32,500 nt of DNA from Prorocentrum cordatum (GCA_963575745.1 CAUYUJ010009493.1:1-32500); one strand, 5' to 3'. Positions 7,800 to 16,517 are shown, counted from the first letter of the stretch. A program made the numbers and translations. The notes: generated from the sequence alone by a model not told the origin.

Positions 7800-7942
7800 C
7801 AGGGGGGGGGGTGGATATCATGGCGGGGGCCATGAGATCTCCCCAGATGTCGTGGCCCCTCTTCTTGTTTCAATGCGTTCCCTGGCCCACCGCTGGGCCG
7901 CGCACATGCCGCTGGCCATGATGTGTGCCCCCCCCCCCCCCT
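7800..7942. mobile_element. Family G TIR element, copy 1
   Basis: AGGGGGGGGGGTGGATATCA on the left is inverted on the right as ATGATGTGTGCCCCCCC. The interior ATCTCCCCAGATGTCGTGGC and CCGCTGGGCCGCGCAC matches 25906-26042. The 25-bp upstream flank CTCGGGGGCGGCTAAGG is also shared. Confidence 0.65.
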
Positions 7943-7999
7943 TCTGGCCGCCCCCCTCTTGGCCGACCCCGAGGGCCGTGGGCAGGCCAGCGCCGCCAT

Positions 8000-8880
8000 C
8001 GGGGGGGGGGGGGCGGGTGGCCTTCTGGGGGCGCGGCCTTCTGGGCCTGCGGGGGTGCCTCGGAGGGGATGGCGTTCCGCGGCTCGCAGAGTGCTTCTTC
8101 GCAGGCGTCCGAGGGCAAAAACACACACACGTTTCTGCTTCGCGGTGATGGATCGTGGAGCTTCCGCGGCCGATCCAGGCCCTTTGCAAGGAGTGACTCT
8201 GCGAGCAGTGGAACGCGCTTGCCTAGCCTCGGAGGGGATCGCGGTCCCTTGGCGATCGGCGCTCGGTCCATGCCCTTGCTGCTGCGGCCTAGCCCACTCT
8301 GGGCGCCAGGGGAAGCAGGATGCAGCAAAGGTGGATTTTATAGGTCGACCCTGCCAGATCAAGGGTGCCCTCGTGTCCGGAGTTTTTCGCGACCCATGCG
8401 TTCTGCACCCCTCCGGCGATGTGGCCCTCGGAAGGGTCCTGTGTCCTCTCGCGTGCCCTCTCCAGTCAGCCCCGACTGTATGGCTGAAAGCATGTTTCTA
8501 AGAGGCCAGGAATTGATCCATGTCCCCGCTCTGGCGCCCCGTGTCGTCGGGGCGCGAGAGCAGGGGCGCGGTCACGGTGTCGATCGCCTAGCCCCTCTTT
8601 TTACGTACAGGCTCCCGCGATGGGTTCTCGGAGGGCAGAGGCATTCCCAAGAGGCGCGGCGCCTTCTCAGGAGGCGCGTATCGTGACAACGATCTGGCAA
8701 CCCTGGACGGCGCAGTTGGGGCCAAAGACACCTGCCCCCCCCAAGACAGCACCTAAACAGCCCAAAAGCCAGTTCAAGGACGCCCTGCGACATCCCATAA
8801 GCGGCCCAAGACGGTCACAACGCTTCTAGGGCAGCGAGTCGCCCGCAAACCCCGACCTCTGTTTCATCACAGCGCCATGG
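8000..8880. other. No confident feature
   Basis: GC-rich, apparently unique sequence with overlapping open frames of 192 and 253 codons at about 7923-8686. They have no recognised domain and start inside homopolymer C and G runs, so they are not called as genes. Confidence 0.4.
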
Positions 8881-8889
8881 GCTGGGCTA

Positions 8890-8926
8890 GGACCTAAGCG
8901 CGCGCGAAGCGCGCGTGGTTCTAGTA
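8890..8926. other. Short GC hairpin
   Basis: AGCGCGCGC and GCGCGCGT flank the tip GAAGC, with partly complementary CTAGG and CTAG outside. It could be a foldback remnant or a transcript-end hairpin. Confidence 0.4.
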
Positions 8927-9119
8927 CATCTATTTATGTGTATATTTGAGTCTGAGGACTGATGCCGCGCTGGATTGATGTTCACCATTGCATTATCTCA
9001 CCATCAGTGGTTTCCTTGGCCTCGACACATTTGTGCATACGACCACTTCTCGGCCAAGTCTCACACTGCGCATGCTCTCCTATTGCCGGGCGCTGCGCGT
9101 AGCGTTCCCGATTTGCTTG

Positions 9120-9163
9120 GCCAGTTTTTTTTTTCTTATTCTTCGGGGGCCTTCTTGCTGCAG
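9120..9163 (+). promoter_or_regulatory. Splice-acceptor-like polypyrimidine tract
   Basis: A T10 run, CTTATTCTTC, then CCTTCTTGCTGCAG ends 15 bases before an ATG in good context (ACACCATGC). In dinoflagellates such a site could accept either an intron junction or the trans-spliced leader; which one cannot be told from sequence alone. Confidence 0.4.
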
Positions 9164-9178
9164 CCACAGTGAAACACC

Positions 9179-9355
9179 ATGCCGAAGGTTGACGGCGATA
9201 CGTTTAACAAGATGGAGGAGGAGGATGAGGAGGAAAGTGAGGAGGAAAGGGAGGAGGAGAGGGAGGAGGAAATGGAGGAGGAGGAAGATGAGGAGGACAA
9301 GCTATGCGCGCTCGCGTCATATCTGACGTCCTACCCCCTCCCTCTCATCCCTTAA
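9179..9355 (+). CDS. Candidate 58-residue acidic microprotein
   Basis: ATG at 9179 opens a 58-codon frame ending at TAA 9353. The first 12 residues, MPKVDGDTFNKM, are ordinary sequence. A Glu/Asp-rich middle (residues about 13-40) follows, then a hydrophobic tail, CALASYLTSYPLPLIP. The start has good Kozak-like context and lies 15 bases after a strong splice-acceptor-like CAG. Ordinary sequence at both ends, in frame across the GAG-rich middle, makes this better than a simple-repeat artefact. It could instead be one exon or a chance frame. I recognise no family; acidic stretches occur in many chromatin and RNA-associated proteins, but no function is claimed. Confidence 0.35.
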   Translation: MPKVDGDTFNKMEEEDEEESEEEREEEREEEMEEEEDEEDKLCALASYLTSYPLPLIP

Positions 9356-9394
9356 CGTGGCGTAGATTTCCTTTCTATTCGCACAATCGGATGT

Positions 9395-9465
9395 CGCAAC
9401 ATGGCATAGCATTACATGGCATAGCATGGTGTTGAAGATCAACACGTAGCATGACATAGCATGAC
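9395..9465. repeat. CATGGCATAGCAT short repeats
   Basis: The phrases CATGGCATAGCAT, ACATGGCATAGCATGG and GTAGCATGACATAGCATGAC form a loose 10-15-bp repeat cluster. Confidence 0.6.
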
Positions 9466-9636
9466 TTGGCGACGCCCCAAAGTGTGTGTGGGGAGCTTCT
9501 GCGGCCAAAAAACAACGAATCGACACCGCATGTATGATCACTTCCGATGGTTTTTTCGGGAGGTCATGTTCTAGATTGTGGGGCCTATTTGGAAGGACCG
9601 AAAACCATGCCGTGGCATGGCGCTGGAAATATTGAC

Positions 9637-9770
9637 GCCAGCGCTGCAGCGGGAGCACGATTCGGGACGAGCGGAAGCGCCGAAATGAGGCCAGCGCTAC
9701 AGCGGGAGCACGATTCGGAACGAGCGGTAGCCCGAGAATGAGGCCAGCGCTTCAGCGAGAGCAGCATTTT
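9637..9770. repeat. 53-bp tandem repeat, about 2.5 units
   Basis: Units start GCCAGCGCT at 9637, 9690 and 9743. The first two are exactly 53 bp and differ at a handful of bases; the third decays after about 28 bp. Confidence 0.9.
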
Positions 9771-9897
9771 GAAAACAAGCCCAAGCGAAAACCCAATTCC
9801 CAGGAATCCTGTGTGCAAACTAGTGCGCGGAGGGGGGCCGAATATTTCCCGGACGCCACCAGGGGAGAGAAGAGGGTAGTATTCATATTGTGTTACT

Positions 9898-9978
9898 GTG
9901 GAGGAGGAGGAGGAGGAGGAGGAGGAGGAGGAGGAGGAGGAGGAGGAGGAGGAGGAGGAGGAGGAGGAGGAGGAGGGA
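9898..9978. repeat. (GGA)n microsatellite
   Basis: About 25 GGA triplets, followed by a less pure GAG/GAC stretch to 10045. Confidence 0.95.
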
Positions 9979-10245
9979 GGAGGGGGACGAGGACGACGAC
10001 GTCGAGGAGGAGGAGGAGGAGGATGACGAGGACGAGGAGGAGGACCAGCATAGGGTCGACCTGGGCGGCCACTTCGCCGCGCCAGGCTACCCACACAGTC
10101 TCGCGACGGGCGGCACCTCGTTATCTTCGGCCTCAATGGTGGCCTTGGGGACTCTCTTGGAGCCATCTTGGAGGCCATAGGGCAGAGCGTCATCCATAAA
10201 GTCTACCACCCTATCGGCCTGTTCTCGGGGAGGGTGGGGGGCAGC

Positions 10246-10337
10246 GGTAACGTCACGATTCGCGCCTGTGCCGCCTGGAATTTTGCTGCGTCTACAGCCA
10301 TCCCCAGACGGCTCCGGCGCGAAGCGTGATTTTACCA
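10246..10337. mobile_element. Small foldback element
   Basis: GGTAACGTCACGATTCGCGC and the inverse of GCGAAGCGTGATTTTACC pair, extending through GCC(G/T)TCTGG. Arms are about 33 bp around a 25-bp core. No second copy was seen. Confidence 0.45.
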
Positions 10338-10339
10338 GG

Positions 10340-10735
10340 GGGAGTGGGAGCGTCCCGGGTAACGGGCGTTATCGTTATCGTGAATCGTTGCAACACTCAA
10401 GGGAGGGAAAACCACCAGGACCGGACAATTGGCGTTTACGAAACGGCCTTGGGCGTTCACTAAACAGCCCTGCCCTTTTTGATTCCTTCTTCGGGCGTGT
10501 TTGCTGAACGACTTCGCGTGTCGGGGTGGTTATTATGGGGGTGGATTTTTGGCTTTCTCAGTATGTGCCCCGGACGTCAGCACCAAAAATGCACCACCGC
10601 AGGAGATCCCCCCCCGGGGCCCCAGAGACCCAGTGTGTTTCTGGGGCGTTTCTCTCGAGCCGTGGATCGACCTTCCCAGGCCCCCCAGAGGAGCCCGCAT
10701 CAAGGCAACAAATGGCTCGGCGTGGTAGGATCTCA
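10340..10735. other. No recognised feature
   Basis: Sequence without tandem structure. Open frames up to 104 codons have no recognised domain. Confidence 0.45.
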
Positions 10736-10897
10736 GGGCTCAGTCGGACGTGTGCCTCTACAGGAGGAATATTCGAAAATAGTTAAAAAATAGTCTTGGA
10801 ACGATTTTCTTATTATTTTCCCAATCAGAGCTTGCTTCTGTAGGGGTCTAGCGGATTCATATGGTTAGGTGAGGTGGGCTGCCGATTTCGGTGGCCG

Positions 10898-11087
10898 GCC
10901 CGGGTGCCCGGGTGCCCGGGTGCCCAGGTGCCCGGGGCTGCCAGGGGGTGCCCAGGGGTGCCCGGGGTTGCCCGGGGGTGCGCGGGTGCCCAGGTGCCCA
11001 GGTGCCCGGGTGCCCGGGGGTGCCCGGGGTGCTTGGGGGTGCCCAGAGGTGCCCGAGGGTGTGCGGGTGCCCGGGTGCCCGGGTGTT
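10898..11087. repeat. GTGCCCGG(G) tandem array
   Basis: About twenty units of an 8-10-bp motif (GTGCCCGGG, GTGCCCAG, GGTGCCCGGG). Frame-shifting unit lengths give CPGARVPG-type artefact peptides in all plus frames. Confidence 0.9.
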
Positions 11088-11278
11088 CTATCGCCCTGTA
11101 GCCCTATAGCTCTATAGCCCTACAGCCCTATAGCCCTTATAGCCCTGTAGCCCAATAGCCCTATAGCCCTACAGCCCTATAGCCCTATAGCCTTATAGCC
11201 CTATAGCCCTATAGTCTATAACCCTATAGTCCTATAGCCCTATGGGCCCTCTATCCCCATTGCCCTATAGCCCTAACA
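11088..11278. repeat. CCCTATAG tandem array
   Basis: About 22 units of CCCTATAG with CCCTACAG, CCCTGTAG and CCTTATAG variants. It resembles telomere repeat (CCCTAAA) only in outline, with an extra base and an A/T change. Confidence 0.9.
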
Positions 11279-11743
11279 AAAATATGTTTGGGGCTTTTCT
11301 CCGGAATCATCTTGACCATCTTTGAGTATGTTTCAACACTGCTTTTAGATTTCTGTCGTCCAAAATCAGCCTGTAGGGGGACATGCCCGACCTAATGGTA
11401 TAGTTCAGGCGCTAGGATTTTGGGGGGGTGTGCCGCGCGGGCGGCCCTCGTACCCGGATCTCCGACGTCGTGTTTGATCACAACGCGGACCTGCAGAGGT
11501 CTGCGGTCGGGAATTCTCAGACACCGTTTCTTGCCGCCGGTCCTGGCCCACCACACGCTGCGGCGCGGCACGCTATCCACTTCGTGGTCCCTAGGCGTCA
11601 AGGTCTCGAGCTTTCCCGGGTCTCCCGCCCCGCGGAGCGGAGCGACGCGCTGTCCGCTGGCAGGGCATAGCGTGTCGCCAGGGCCGCCGTGGTGACACGC
11701 TATGCAAAAGTTGCTGTCCGCAGACCCCTTCCCCGGGACTTCT

Positions 11744-12120
11744 GATGTTCCGACCTACTTCAGCCTTGATCGCCAGAAAGAATCTTGAGCACCAGGAAAG
11801 TACCGAAGCCGAAGTGAATTCACGTGTCGGGCCCTGGGAGGCGATATTCATTCGACATTGTTTCGACACTTGTCTCACCACCCACCAAACCACCCAAACC
11901 CAATCCGAAGGCCTCAATTTGCCCTCCATTTCCAGTGGGGGGGGGGTCGGGGAACGTTGAAAAAACAGGTGGAACCCGTACCCCCCCCAACCCGAAATTC
12001 GGGTCAAATTCGGGTCGTCGGGTTGGGCTGGGGTGGTCTGGTAGGTAGTCAGTTTCTGGGTGCTCGAAATTATCTTTGGGATGTGGTCCTGGAGAGCGAT
12101 GGGAACCAGATCACCCCAGG
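11744..12120. mobile_element. Family B element, copy 2, carrying an inserted foldback
   Basis: GATGTTCCGACCTACTTCAG, GAGCACCAGGAAAGTACCGA, CACGTGTCGGGCCCTGGGAG and ATTCGACATTGTTTCGACAC match the other family B copies, as does the end GGATGTGGTCCTGG..GCGATGGGA. The interval 11873-12056 has no counterpart in those copies. Confidence 0.7.
11873..12056. mobile_element. Nested foldback element inside family B
   Basis: Ends CTCACCACCCACCAAACC and the inverse of GGTCTGGTAGGTAGTCAG match at 23 of 29 positions. Weaker complementarity continues inward through AATTTG and GGGGGGGG blocks toward a loop near 11955-11975. The other family B copies lack this segment, which supports insertion. Confidence 0.65.
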
Positions 12121-12219
12121 ACCGGTTTTGTTCGTCCCGGGCCCGGCGACGGCCCCCCGGAGGCCGATCGCCGCTGCTCCCGCCGTGCTTTCTGCTGCAC
12201 GCCGAGGGAGGTGCAGGCA

Positions 12220-12575
12220 CGGCAGGTCCGCGCTGTGCCGACCGGCGGCGACCCCAGCGCGTGCGTTGAGGGTTCAAGTCGGGCGTGTCCCTCGCACGGG
12301 AGGAGTATCCAACAATAGTTAAACAAATCGTCAGGGGACGATATTTCGGCCGTGTCTGGCTATTTGGTGCGCATTGTATGACCATCTTTAACTTTTCGTC
12401 CAGCATCCGCCTGTAGGAGGACACGCCCGAGCTAAGTTTGAGGTTGAACGCCGCCCGTGGCCTATTGAACGATCTGGCGCTCGCGGAGCGGCCGATCGTT
12501 CAAGGTTGAACGATCCCCGCGGTGTCAGGAACCAACGCCGGGGTCGACACGACGCGGACCTGCCGTAGCCCACCG
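12220..12575 (+). repeat. Family H, copy 2, interrupted by a TIR element
   Basis: It aligns with 55-255 on both sides of the insertion at 12272-12437: GGCGACCCC before, and TTGAACGATCTG, GGTTGAACGATCC and GGGTCGACACGACGCG after. Confidence 0.7.
12272..12437. mobile_element. Family C TIR element, copy 2 (about 166 bp)
   Basis: TCGGGCGTGTCC at 12279 is perfectly inverted as GGACACGCCCGA ending at 12430. The interior AATAGTTAAACAAATCGTC..GGGGACGAT is shared with copy 3. TTGAGG at 12266-12271 and 12438-12443 flanks it, and the element-free family H copy has TTGAGCG at the equivalent point. Confidence 0.75.
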
Positions 12576-12589
12576 CGCCGTCCTGCGGG

Positions 12590-12764
12590 AGTCCCCCCGT
12601 GGCTCCTTCAGCCACTCAGGTGGCCGCGCCTGCGCGGGGCGGCGCGCCGGCAGGGCCGGAGGCCGAGGCCGAGGCCGAGGCCGCGGCGCTCAGGCGCATC
12701 TTCCCGGGCGCCTTCAGGGCAGCCCTCGAGGGTGGCCGCTTCGAGGCGGTCGGGTGGGACGGGG
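12590..12764 (+). pseudogene. Alanine-rich coding fragment cut by a TIR element
   Basis: The frame from 12599 reads MAPSATQVAAPARGGAPAGP, an EAEAEAEA stretch, then ALRRIFPGAFRAALEGGRFE. The last part resembles the units of the 5786-6337 ORF (DCFKAALGDGRFQTVL). The frame then enters family C at 12765 and stops at about 12806, so its last codons are transposon-derived. A possible continuation resembling the tail of the 5786 ORF lies at 13192-13270. The simplest reading is a relative of the 5786 ORF broken by insertion. There is no named domain. Confidence 0.35.
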
Positions 12765-12943
12765 CTGTCGTCGGGCATGTCCCTCTACAGGAGGAAACTC
12801 GAAAGTAGTCAAAACATAGTCTGGGGACGATTTTTCGACTATTTTTGATTCTGAATGTGGTTTGGGTTTTTTTTTTTTTTTTTTTTTTATTTTTCCTCCA
12901 AAATCCACCTGTAGGAGGAGGACATGCCCGACCTAAGACGGGG
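12758..12943. mobile_element. Family C TIR element, copy 3 (about 172 bp)
   Basis: TCGGGCATGTCC at 12771-12782 is perfectly inverted as GGACATGCCCGA ending at 12931. GACGGGG is directly repeated at 12758-12764 and 12937-12943, a candidate target-site duplication. A T-run of about 23 lies inside at 12867-12889. Confidence 0.75.
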
Positions 12944-12944
12944 A

Positions 12945-13185
12945 ATGAGGATGAATCCGTTCCAGAGCGTTCCAGAGCGCTTTCAGAGCGCTCCTGAACG
13001 CTCTGAGAAGGCCGCTTCGCCCGATACATCCTCCAGAGTCGCCTGATCTCAGAGATTCTCGACTTATCCTCACCCGATTTTTCCTCGTCCTGGCTTCGTC
13101 TTATCGGGGCTTCGTCCTTCTTCCATGGGGCCATGTAGGGTGACTTTCCTCTAGCCCCACATCTGCCCCTCACCCCACTTTACGT
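12945..13185. other. No recognised feature; local GCGCT/AGAGCG repeat
   Basis: TTCCAGAGCG and TTTCAGAGCGCTC form a short repeat at 12960-13005. The rest is unassigned. Confidence 0.4.
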
Positions 13186-13191
13186 CCCCCC

Positions 13192-13270
13192 GAGGCGGCG
13201 CTGGCGGCGGCGGCCGCGGCCGAGGAGCAGGAGGAGGCGGGCGTTGATCGAAGACACAGTCGAGGCTTAT
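13192..13270 (+). pseudogene. Fragment resembling the tail of the 5786-6337 ORF
   Basis: It encodes EAALAAAAAAEEQEEAGVDR followed by RHSRGL and a stop. The 5786 ORF ends VLAAADAAEELEEADGHR with RYS following. Similarity holds in both DNA and protein, including the GATCGAAGA(C/T)ACAGTC phrase. A family B element starts at its end. Confidence 0.4.
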
Positions 13271-13470
13271 GATGTTCCAACCTACTCTGGCCCGAGTCAG
13301 CAGAAAGCATTTCGAGCACCGAGAAAGTACCGAAACCCGAGGGCTTTCACGTATCGGGCCCCTGGCGGCACTCGCTCGACACCGTTTCGACACTGCTTCG
13401 ACACTGTTTCGGGGTGCTCGAGATTCCATCTCTGGGGTGCGGTCCTTCTTCGCGATGGGAGCAACAGAAG
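13264..13470. mobile_element. Family B TIR element, copy 3
   Basis: It starts TTATGATGTTCCAACCTACT, then GAGCACCGAGAAAGTACCGA and TTTCACGTATCGGGCCCCTG, and ends CGATGGGAGCAACAGAA. No inserted foldback is present. Confidence 0.65.
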
Positions 13471-13492
13471 GCGAGACTCGGAGGAGGGAGGC

Positions 13493-13600
13493 GTGCCAAT
13501 GCCGCGGCCCTTCCCTCGTCGCCACCTGCTGGAGATTCGCCTCGATATCTTGGTCAGAAGGCGCCCCGGGAGAGGTCCGGGGAGCAGCGGTATCGCTAGG
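13493..13600. mobile_element. Family D element, internally shortened copy
   Basis: CCCTCGTCGCCACC, GATTCGCCTCGATATCTTGG, AGAGGTCCGGGGAGCAGCGG match other copies. The GGGCCTCCTGGGA stretch near the left end is missing and the ends are degenerate. Confidence 0.5.
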
Positions 13601-13884
13601 TGGCAAGTCACGGAAGTTTCCGCTCGTCGTGTAGTGAACGTAGATCGGCGAGTGGCGTCCAACAGCGCACGGATGCGCCCAGTAGCGCTCAGTAGCGCCC
13701 AAATAGCTCGCAATAGCGTCCAGGTGGTGCCCACAGCGCCCAATGGTGCCAGATGAGGGAGATGCATTGCAGCCGCTCTGCGCGCTCGTCGACGTGCTAC
13801 TGGGTGCCATGGGGACGCTTTCAGAATATTGGTGCATTCTGGTTTCTTCCAATATGCTGAGATAAAGTCGCAGGCCTGGAGGTT

Positions 13885-14072
13885 GACGCCAACACTACTA
13901 TCGGCGGTGTGCCTCCACCGAGGGAAGAATATTCCGATCTCGATGATGGTGGTAATATTCTGGCTTCCAAGGTGGCCGAAGTATTACCACCAACACCGAA
14001 ATCTGGGATCATCTTCTCCCTGTGGAGGCAGCCCCTTGTGTTGCTGTTGGTGCCCATTTCCAGGCCTCCAAT
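13885..14072. mobile_element. Foldback element of about 190 bp
   Basis: GTGCCTCCACCGAGGGAAGA..GATGGTGGTAATATTCTGGC on the left pairs with the inverse of the right arm, which reads CCGAAGTATTACCACCAACA..CTCCCTGTGGAGGCAGC. Pairing is about 70-75 percent over roughly 60 bp. Confidence 0.5.
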
Positions 14073-14079
14073 AAAGAGC

Positions 14080-14625
14080 AATTTCGGGATCAGGAAGGGC
14101 CCTGGTTTTCGGCCGTGCCTGAGATCCAGATTGGGGGGCCTGCTGCGTGGTCGAGGCTCGCCTTTGCCAGAACAGTGTTCCTTCGTTGCTTCTTCGGCGC
14201 TCCTCATATGGCAGCACGAGTGCTGCACTACTGGAGTGCGTGTACGGTCGGAGCTGGCACTGAGGACGGGCCTCCCGAGGCAAGGGGCGAGGCGCCCTTG
14301 CATCCCTCGCTTCCGGGCGTCCCTCGCCCGATCCCCGCTTCCTCGGTCAGGGTGCCCTGGCATCCTGGCGCGCCCTCGGTGCCGTGCGCCCTCGTGCCCC
14401 GCGCTCACGGCCGAGCGCGACTGTGCCCTCTGAGTTTTTGCTGCTCTGGCTCTTGCTCTTGCGGGCGGGGGGCGGGGACTGGCGGGGGGAGCGCCCACAT
14501 CGAGCGTGCGAGCCCCCGGTGCCCCGCTTCCTCCCCCGCCCTGCCGCTGGTCCGAGGTCCCTGGGGTGGCGGGTCGAGGGCGGGGTGGCGGCCGCCGTCT
14601 GGGCGCGTTCTCCCTCTCCTTCTCC
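14080..14625. other. No recognised feature
   Basis: GC-rich non-tandem sequence. Long overlapping frames (221 and 136 codons) have no recognised domain and mutually contradict each other. Confidence 0.4.
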
Positions 14626-14628
14626 CTC

Positions 14629-14822
14629 GGCAGCAACTCATGGGAGCCTCGTGTGTCCTCGAAATCCCTTCCGTCTTCAACCGATGAGAGAGAGCGCCGA
14701 TTTAGCATCAAGTGGCGCCGATTTAGCGCCGATGGGCGCCGACGAGCGCCGACTAGCGCCGTTCGTCTTCGATTCGCAAGAGCCAGCAAGATGATATGGG
14801 AGGCCCCCATGAGTTGCCGCAT
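14629..14822. mobile_element. TIR element with GCAACTCATGGG ends
   Basis: GGCAGCAACTCATGGGAGCC at 14631 is inverted as GGCCCCCATGAGTTGCCGC near 14801-14820. The interior carries a GCGCCGATTTAGC repeat at 14695-14760. Confidence 0.5.
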
Positions 14823-14867
14823 ACTCCTCCCGCCGTGAAAACATCGCGGCGGAAAGTGTTGGGTCAT

Positions 14868-14975
14868 CTTCGGCCACCTGGGGGCCCTCACCGGGTCTCA
14901 GGACTGTCAAAAAGCGGCTCGAGATGAAGACCTGGTCCCGGGGAAGGGGTCTAGGCCCGGGGGGTCAGCGTTGTG
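14868..14975 (+). repeat. Family A, copy 3
   Basis: CATCTTCGGCCACCTGGGGG, GGGTCTCAGGACTGTCA and GAGATGAAGACCTGGTCCCG follow the family order. Confidence 0.65.
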
Positions 14976-15049
14976 AAAGAACCACGAGGTCGGAGATCTG
15001 GGGCACGCGGTCCAGTTGGCGCTTCGCCCTGCGGCGGCAGCAGCGGCGG

Positions 15050-15219
15050 CTGCCGGCGAGGAGGAGGCGGCGGAGGAGGCGGAGGAGGCGGAGGAGGAGG
15101 AGGAGGAGGAGAAGGAGGGTGACGATGTGGAGGAGGACGAGGAGGTGGAGAAGGAGGAGGCAGGCGGAGAAGGTGGAGGAGAAGAAGAAGACGAAGGAGG
15201 AGGAGAAGGAGGAGGAGGT

Positions 15220-15220
<1 letters not shown>
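15050..15220. repeat. GAG-rich imperfect array
   Basis: GGAGGAGGCGGAG-type triplets with GAC and GTG interruptions. Confidence 0.85.
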
Positions 15221-15659
<439 letters not shown>

Positions 15660-15660
<1 letters not shown>

Positions 15661-15830
15661 TGATGAGGAGGAGGAGGAGGAGGAGGAGGAGGAGGAGGAG
15701 GATGATGAGGAGGAGGAGGAGGATGAGGAGGAGGAGGAGGAGGACAATGGAGAGGACGGAGGGGGAGTCGGAGGAGGAGGAAGAGGAGGAGGAGGAGGAG
15801 GAGGAGGAGGAGGAGGAGGAGGAGGAACAA
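15660..15830. repeat. GAG-rich array
   Basis: GAGGAGGAG with GAT interruptions, the purest run at 15775-15828. Confidence 0.9.
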
Positions 15831-16016
15831 AGGCACGGCGAAGAGGAAGCAGTCCAGCCCCCTGCACCCCTCTGCAGGCCAAGACCCGCCCGGAGCAGCC
15901 GGGCGTGCCCGAACCACTCTGGGAGCAGCCCCCCGCTGCGATGCCCGCCGGAAGCGCTACGCTCTTCGAGCGGCTCGTCCAGGCTCTGGGGAGGGAGAGA
16001 TCGTGGGCGGGAGTTA

Positions 16017-16507
16017 AATCCATATCCACGTCCTGAGGTCCAGGCTTTTTGCATTCTTTCACATTGGGCGTCTTCGCGCGGTTTCTGGCCCTGGGCCCTC
16101 GCACATCGATCCGGCTCGATCCGGTCCTCCCGTCGTGATTTTGCGATGTTGCCGTGCTTTTTCGGCAACGTCGGATCTCAGGGTATCCACGGCCTCGCGG
16201 GCCGAGCTCCTGGGGCCGCGACCTCGTGGGTACGGGGCGTGTTTTCGCGGCTGTCTCGCGCGGGCAAGGTGGTCTTTGCAAGGCCCTCTGGCAAGGTGGT
16301 CGCGCGTGCTTTTCTCTGGCGGGGCCCTCCGACAGGGTGGCCTGACCAAGTCCCGTTGAGCCCCCGTCAGGGCACGTAGCCGCGCGCGCGCAGCTCGTTC
16401 TCAGCGCCCATTCCGTTCCGTTCTCGCGCGGAACGTATCCGTGCGACCGCGTATCCACAGGATCGCGCCCCAGAATCTAGACCGCGCGGGCATGGATATG
16501 GATATTC
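16017..16507. mobile_element. Family E, long copy with inverted ends
   Basis: ATCCATATCCACG near 16018-16031 is inverted as CATGGATATGGAT near 16492-16504. The interior blocks are GGGCGTCTTCGCGCGG, GGGCCCTCGCACATCGATCC, TTTTTCGGCAACGTCGGATC, GGTATCCACGGCCTCGCGGG and CGCGGAACGTATCCGTGCGA. The last blocks recur in the same order at 17705-18010. About 150 bp at 16265-16415 is absent from that copy. Confidence 0.55.
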
Positions 16508-16517
16508 TGACCGCCCG

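Larger units (their letters stand above)
10741..11393. mobile_element. Family C TIR element split by two tandem arrays
   Basis: The left end GTCGGACGTGTGCCTCTACA and following AATAGTTAAAAAATAGTC match family C left ends at 12277 and 12772. The right end, GTCCAAAATCAGCCTGTAGG then GGACATGCCCGACCTAA at 11376-11395, matches their right ends. Between them sit the arrays at 10898-11275. An element of about 170 bp has therefore become about 650 bp. Confidence 0.6.

Noticed and set aside
7923-8686. Overlapping 192- and 253-codon plus-strand frames
   Set aside because: Both start in C-run sequence of a TIR element, contradict each other, and show no recognised domain.
12867-12889. T23 run as a splice-acceptor tract
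   Set aside because: It lies inside a family C element and has no CAG before the element end.
13821-14891. A 356-codon minus-strand open frame
   Set aside because: It crosses two foldback elements and GC-rich sequence, and the peptide has no domain; the opposite strand is equally open.
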